Shown piece by piece: positions 6,598-7,876 of a stretch of 7,876 nt of DNA (within the stretch, counting starts at the first letter, position 1; each line of letters opens with the position of its first letter). The DNA is from an uncultured Selenomonadaceae bacterium (GTDB lineage Bacteria; Bacillota; Negativicutes; Selenomonadales; Selenomonadaceae). The notes under the pieces are model-generated. The model was given only the letters and a program-made list of their open reading frames with translations. It was not told where the DNA came from and ran no database searches. A program made the translations under genes and the position numbers. The DNA lies in NCBI GenBank assembly GCA_905235425.1, contig CAJOKY010000105.1, positions 1-7,876 on the forward strand. Direction: 5' to 3'.

Positions 6598-6629
6598 GTA
6601 AAAAACATTGACATAAAAAAGATTTTTAC
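6598..6629. repeat. A/T-rich inverted repeat with an embedded TTGACA, first copy
   Basis: GTAAAAA (6598-6604) and TTTTTAC (6623-6629) flank a segment that includes a perfect -35-like TTGACA at 6608-6613. At the 17-bp spacing the sequence is ATTTTT, not a -10 box, so this copy is probably not a promoter. Followed by AA and seven T, it could act as a weak terminator. The same segment recurs at 6830-6863 in a working promoter context. Confidence 0.6.
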
Positions 6630-6739
6630 AATTTTTTTGCATTAATGTTAATAAAAAAAGGCGCGGATGTGCCTTGAGCTGCGTACGATAACGCCGAAAT
6701 TACCATAACATTTGTGCGTACGTAAAAGCCGGAACTACC
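6630..6739. repeat. Tandem duplication, copy B
   Basis: This is the second copy of 6488-6597 with the same hairpin (6658-6664/6669-6675). It is followed not by the GTAAAAA segment, as copy A is, but by 90 extra bases (6740-6829), after which the matching resumes at 6830. Confidence 0.9.
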
Positions 6740-6829
6740 AACCACGTAAGCGAACTACAGCCGCGCCATGTTTCTTTTTGTTACTTTTTCTTTGCGCCAA
6801 AGAAAAAGTAAGTAAATCCCAGAGCCTTT
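6740..6829. repeat. 90-bp palindrome-bearing segment interrupting copy B (putative small inserted element)
   Basis: Comparison with copy A shows these 90 bases are extra: the match stops at 6739/6597 and resumes at 6830/6598. The segment contains a perfect inverted repeat, TTACTTTTTCTTTG (6781-6794) against CAAAGAAAAAGTAA (6798-6811), with a CGC centre. No open frame and no clear target-site duplication are seen. Either an element was inserted into copy B or the segment was deleted from copy A. Confidence 0.65.
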
Positions 6830-6840
6830 GTAAAAAAACA

Positions 6841-6869
6841 TTGACATAAAAAAGATTTTTACATAAAAT
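6841..6869 (+). promoter_or_regulatory. Sigma-70 promoter of the small membrane protein gene
   Basis: TTGACA (6841-6846), a 17-bp spacer and TAAAAT (6864-6869). The -35 is perfect and the -10 matches 5 of 6. An 8-bp inverted repeat, TGTAAAAA (6829-6836) and TTTTTACA (6856-6863), brackets the -35 and spacer and could be an operator. The leader to the GTG start would be about 40 nt. Confidence 0.8.
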
Positions 6870-6916
6870 TTTTAAAATCAGATTCGGTTATACAATTATG
6901 TCGAGGAAGTGATAAA

Positions 6917-7180
6917 GTGGAGTCTTATTTAAAAACTTTTACTGATATAATGCCGTTGGATGTACTTTTGGGATTTATCTGTCTTTTCATATTCGGTATG
7001 ATATTGGGCGCGGCAATATGTCTTCCGTACGTCCACAAAAATTCTACATTGCCGTTGGAAAAGTTGAGCGGTGATTGGATATGGCATTACAAGCCGGATT
7101 TGGTATTGTGCATTGTAGGCTGTGTAGTTTTCATAATAATGGCATTTCTGCTGATAAGCGGCATGTGGCGTTTAATGTAA
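6917..7180 (+). CDS. Small two-helix membrane protein of unknown function
   Basis: This 87-residue protein is not recognised. Two strongly hydrophobic helices are visible at about 15-38 (LLGFICLFIFGMILGAAICL) and 61-84 (LVLCIVGCVVFIIMAFLLIS). They are joined by a polar loop of about 22 residues containing KNSTLPLEKLSGDWIWHYKPD. Both ends are short. No catalytic motif or signal cleavage site is seen, so it is probably an inner-membrane protein. It starts at GTG 6917, preceded by GAGGAAGTGAT (6903-6913), a good ribosome binding site; an ATG at 6898 reads only four codons before a stop. Coding potential is supported by its own consensus promoter and ribosome binding site and the clean frame. It lies alone between rpoD and ompH. 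Confidence 0.75.
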   Translation: MESYLKTFTDIMPLDVLLGFICLFIFGMILGAAICLPYVHKNSTLPLEKLSGDWIWHYKPDLVLCIVGCVVFIIMAFLLISGMWRLM

Positions 7181-7196
7181 ACTTCTATGCAGAAGT
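7181..7196 (+). other. Short perfect hairpin right after the small membrane protein gene
   Basis: ACTTCT (7181-7186) and AGAAGT (7191-7196) flank an ATGC loop, starting immediately after the stop codon. No U-run follows, so it is at best a weak terminator or an RNA 3'-end stabiliser. The next promoter lies 24 bp downstream. Confidence 0.4.
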
Positions 7197-7219
7197 CAAA
7201 TTAGAAATATGAAAATTTC

Positions 7220-7248
7220 TTGCAATGTAAAAATCTGTTTGTTATAAT
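7220..7248 (+). promoter_or_regulatory. Sigma-70 promoter of ompH
   Basis: TTGCAA (7220-7225), a 17-bp spacer and a perfect TATAAT (7243-7248). Transcription should start near 7255, giving a leader of about 37 nt. A short AGAAAT/ATTTCT inverted repeat (7203-7208/7215-7220) touches the -35. Confidence 0.85.
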
Positions 7249-7291
7249 AAGCGCCGTTATATTAAAGTAAAATCAAGGGAGAGATACGTTA

Positions 7292-7762
7292 ATGATGAAG
7301 TTGGAGAAAAAGCAGGTAAAAATCGTAAGCGTCATTATCGCGTTGGTTTTTATCGGCAGTGTGGTAGCGTTGGCACTTACGCAAAGCGGCGGCATTGCAT
7401 CTGCGGCACCTTCCTCAACAGTCGGCGTTGTCGATATGCAGCAGGTTATGATGCAACACCCCGACAGACAAAGTGCGGAAGAACAGCTTAAAGCTACCGT
7501 TGAAGAGGTTGAAAAGAATTTTAAAGAGAAAGAACCCGGTCTTACCACTGACCAAGAAAAAGCAGATTTTTATATGCAGAGCCAGCAAATAATTGCCAAT
7601 CGTGAAAGTGAACTCAGCGAACAACTTTTAAAGAAAGTCGAAGAAGCGGTAAAGCAGACGGCTGATGCAAGAGGATTGAGTATTGTTGTAGCTAAAGCGG
7701 CAGTTGTTTATGGCGGCACCGATATCACTCAAGACGTTATCACTAAACTCACGAAGAAATAA
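7292..7762 (+). CDS. ompH: OmpH/Skp-family periplasmic chaperone
   Basis: This 156-residue protein belongs to the Skp/OmpH family, which holds unfolded outer-membrane proteins in the periplasm. The N-terminus has Lys residues followed by a hydrophobic stretch (11-29) and a possible cleavage site after ASA (36-38), so it is a signal peptide or signal anchor. TVGVVDMQQVMMQHP (43-57) is the family's opening strand and helix. A charged coiled-coil region (about 58-127) forms the tentacle helices. The end, LSIVVAKAAVVYGGTDITQDVITKL (129-153), is the conserved closing motif. It starts at ATG 7292, behind AAGGGAG (7275-7281); the following ATG 7295 is the alternative. It has its own promoter and terminator. 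Its presence beside Firmicute-type genes indicates a diderm cell. Confidence 0.92.
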   Translation: MMKLEKKQVKIVSVIIALVFIGSVVALALTQSGGIASAAPSSTVGVVDMQQVMMQHPDRQSAEEQLKATVEEVEKNFKEKEPGLTTDQEKADFYMQSQQIIANRESELSEQLLKKVEEAVKQTADARGLSIVVAKAAVVYGGTDITQDVITKLTKK

Positions 7763-7792
7763 AGGTCTTTGCTTGCAGGGACAAAACCGTAG

Positions 7793-7830
7793 TGGAAAGT
7801 AGAAGACGAACTCTTCACTTTCCATTTTTT
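7793..7830 (+). terminator. Rho-independent terminator after ompH
   Basis: TGGAAAGT (7793-7800) pairs with ACTTTCCA (7817-7824). An inner GAAGA/TCTTC stem sits above it, and six T follow (7825-7830). It lies 30 bp after the ompH stop. Confidence 0.9.
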
Positions 7831-7837
7831 AATAGGT

Positions 7838-7876
7838 TAGGAGTTAGGTTTTAGCTATTAGCTGTTAGCTGTTAGC
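7838..7876. repeat. Heptad-ladder element 4, left (TAG) arm, truncated by the window end
   Basis: TAG occurs at 7838, 7845, 7852, 7859, 7866 and 7873, exactly 7 bp apart, with units of the TAGCTGT type shared with the left arm of element 3. By analogy with elements 1-3, a CTA right arm should follow just beyond the window. Confidence 0.85.

Noticed and set aside
6279..6642. Open frames on the - strand over the end of rpoD and the downstream terminator
   Set aside because: They run through region 4 of rpoD, the terminator hairpin and copy A of the duplicated noncoding block, and encode low-complexity Phe/Leu/Lys-rich sequence.

Overview
The window reads as a chromosomal housekeeping segment from a diderm Firmicute, most likely a member of the Negativicutes. 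Shine-Dalgarno sequences are strong and Firmicute-like (AAGGAGG, GGAGGT). The primase-to-sigma-70 gene order of the macromolecular synthesis operon is present. An OmpH/Skp-type periplasmic chaperone is also encoded, which makes sense only in a cell with an outer membrane. The taxonomic placement is inferred from these traits and was not tested by any search. All seven protein genes are on the + strand.

Layout. Positions 1-114 are heptad-repeat DNA that runs up to the start codon of ecfT (115-897), the membrane coupling subunit of an ECF vitamin or metal transporter. Next come argD (923-2131) and argF (2236-3171), two arginine-biosynthesis enzymes, each followed by a heptad-repeat hairpin; a terminator lies at 3283-3309. 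A divergent dnaG-type primase gene (3369-5051) and rpoD (5124-6443) form the next unit, closed by a strong terminator at 6453-6496. The gene-poor stretch 6444-6916 holds a partial tandem duplication with 142-bp spacing; its second copy carries an extra 90-bp palindromic segment. A consensus promoter then drives a small two-helix membrane protein gene (6917-7180). Another strong promoter drives an ompH/skp gene (7292-7762), which ends in a terminator and one more heptad array that runs off the window.

What stands out. (1) An interspersed repeat family is built from 7-bp units. The left arm carries TAG exactly every 7 bp, six times or more. The right arm carries CTA every 7 bp, so the trinucleotides face each other in an imperfect hairpin. 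Four copies plus one partial copy occur in under 8 kb. Their intervening four bases differ from copy to copy, but the 7-bp period and the TAG/CTA ladder are kept. In argD and argF the stop codon is itself one of the ladder TAGs. (2) The primase next to rpoD keeps the domain order of DnaG but has lost two of the three acidic metal-binding motifs of its Toprim active site. (3) The rpoD-downstream region preserves a duplication that allows a direct with/without comparison of a 90-bp palindromic insertion.

Functional links. argD and argF catalyse nearby steps of arginine synthesis. dnaG and rpoD couple replication priming with housekeeping transcription, as in many bacteria. ecfT probably belongs with ATPase genes lying upstream of the window. 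ompH and the small membrane protein gene have their own promoters and look like independent transcription units.
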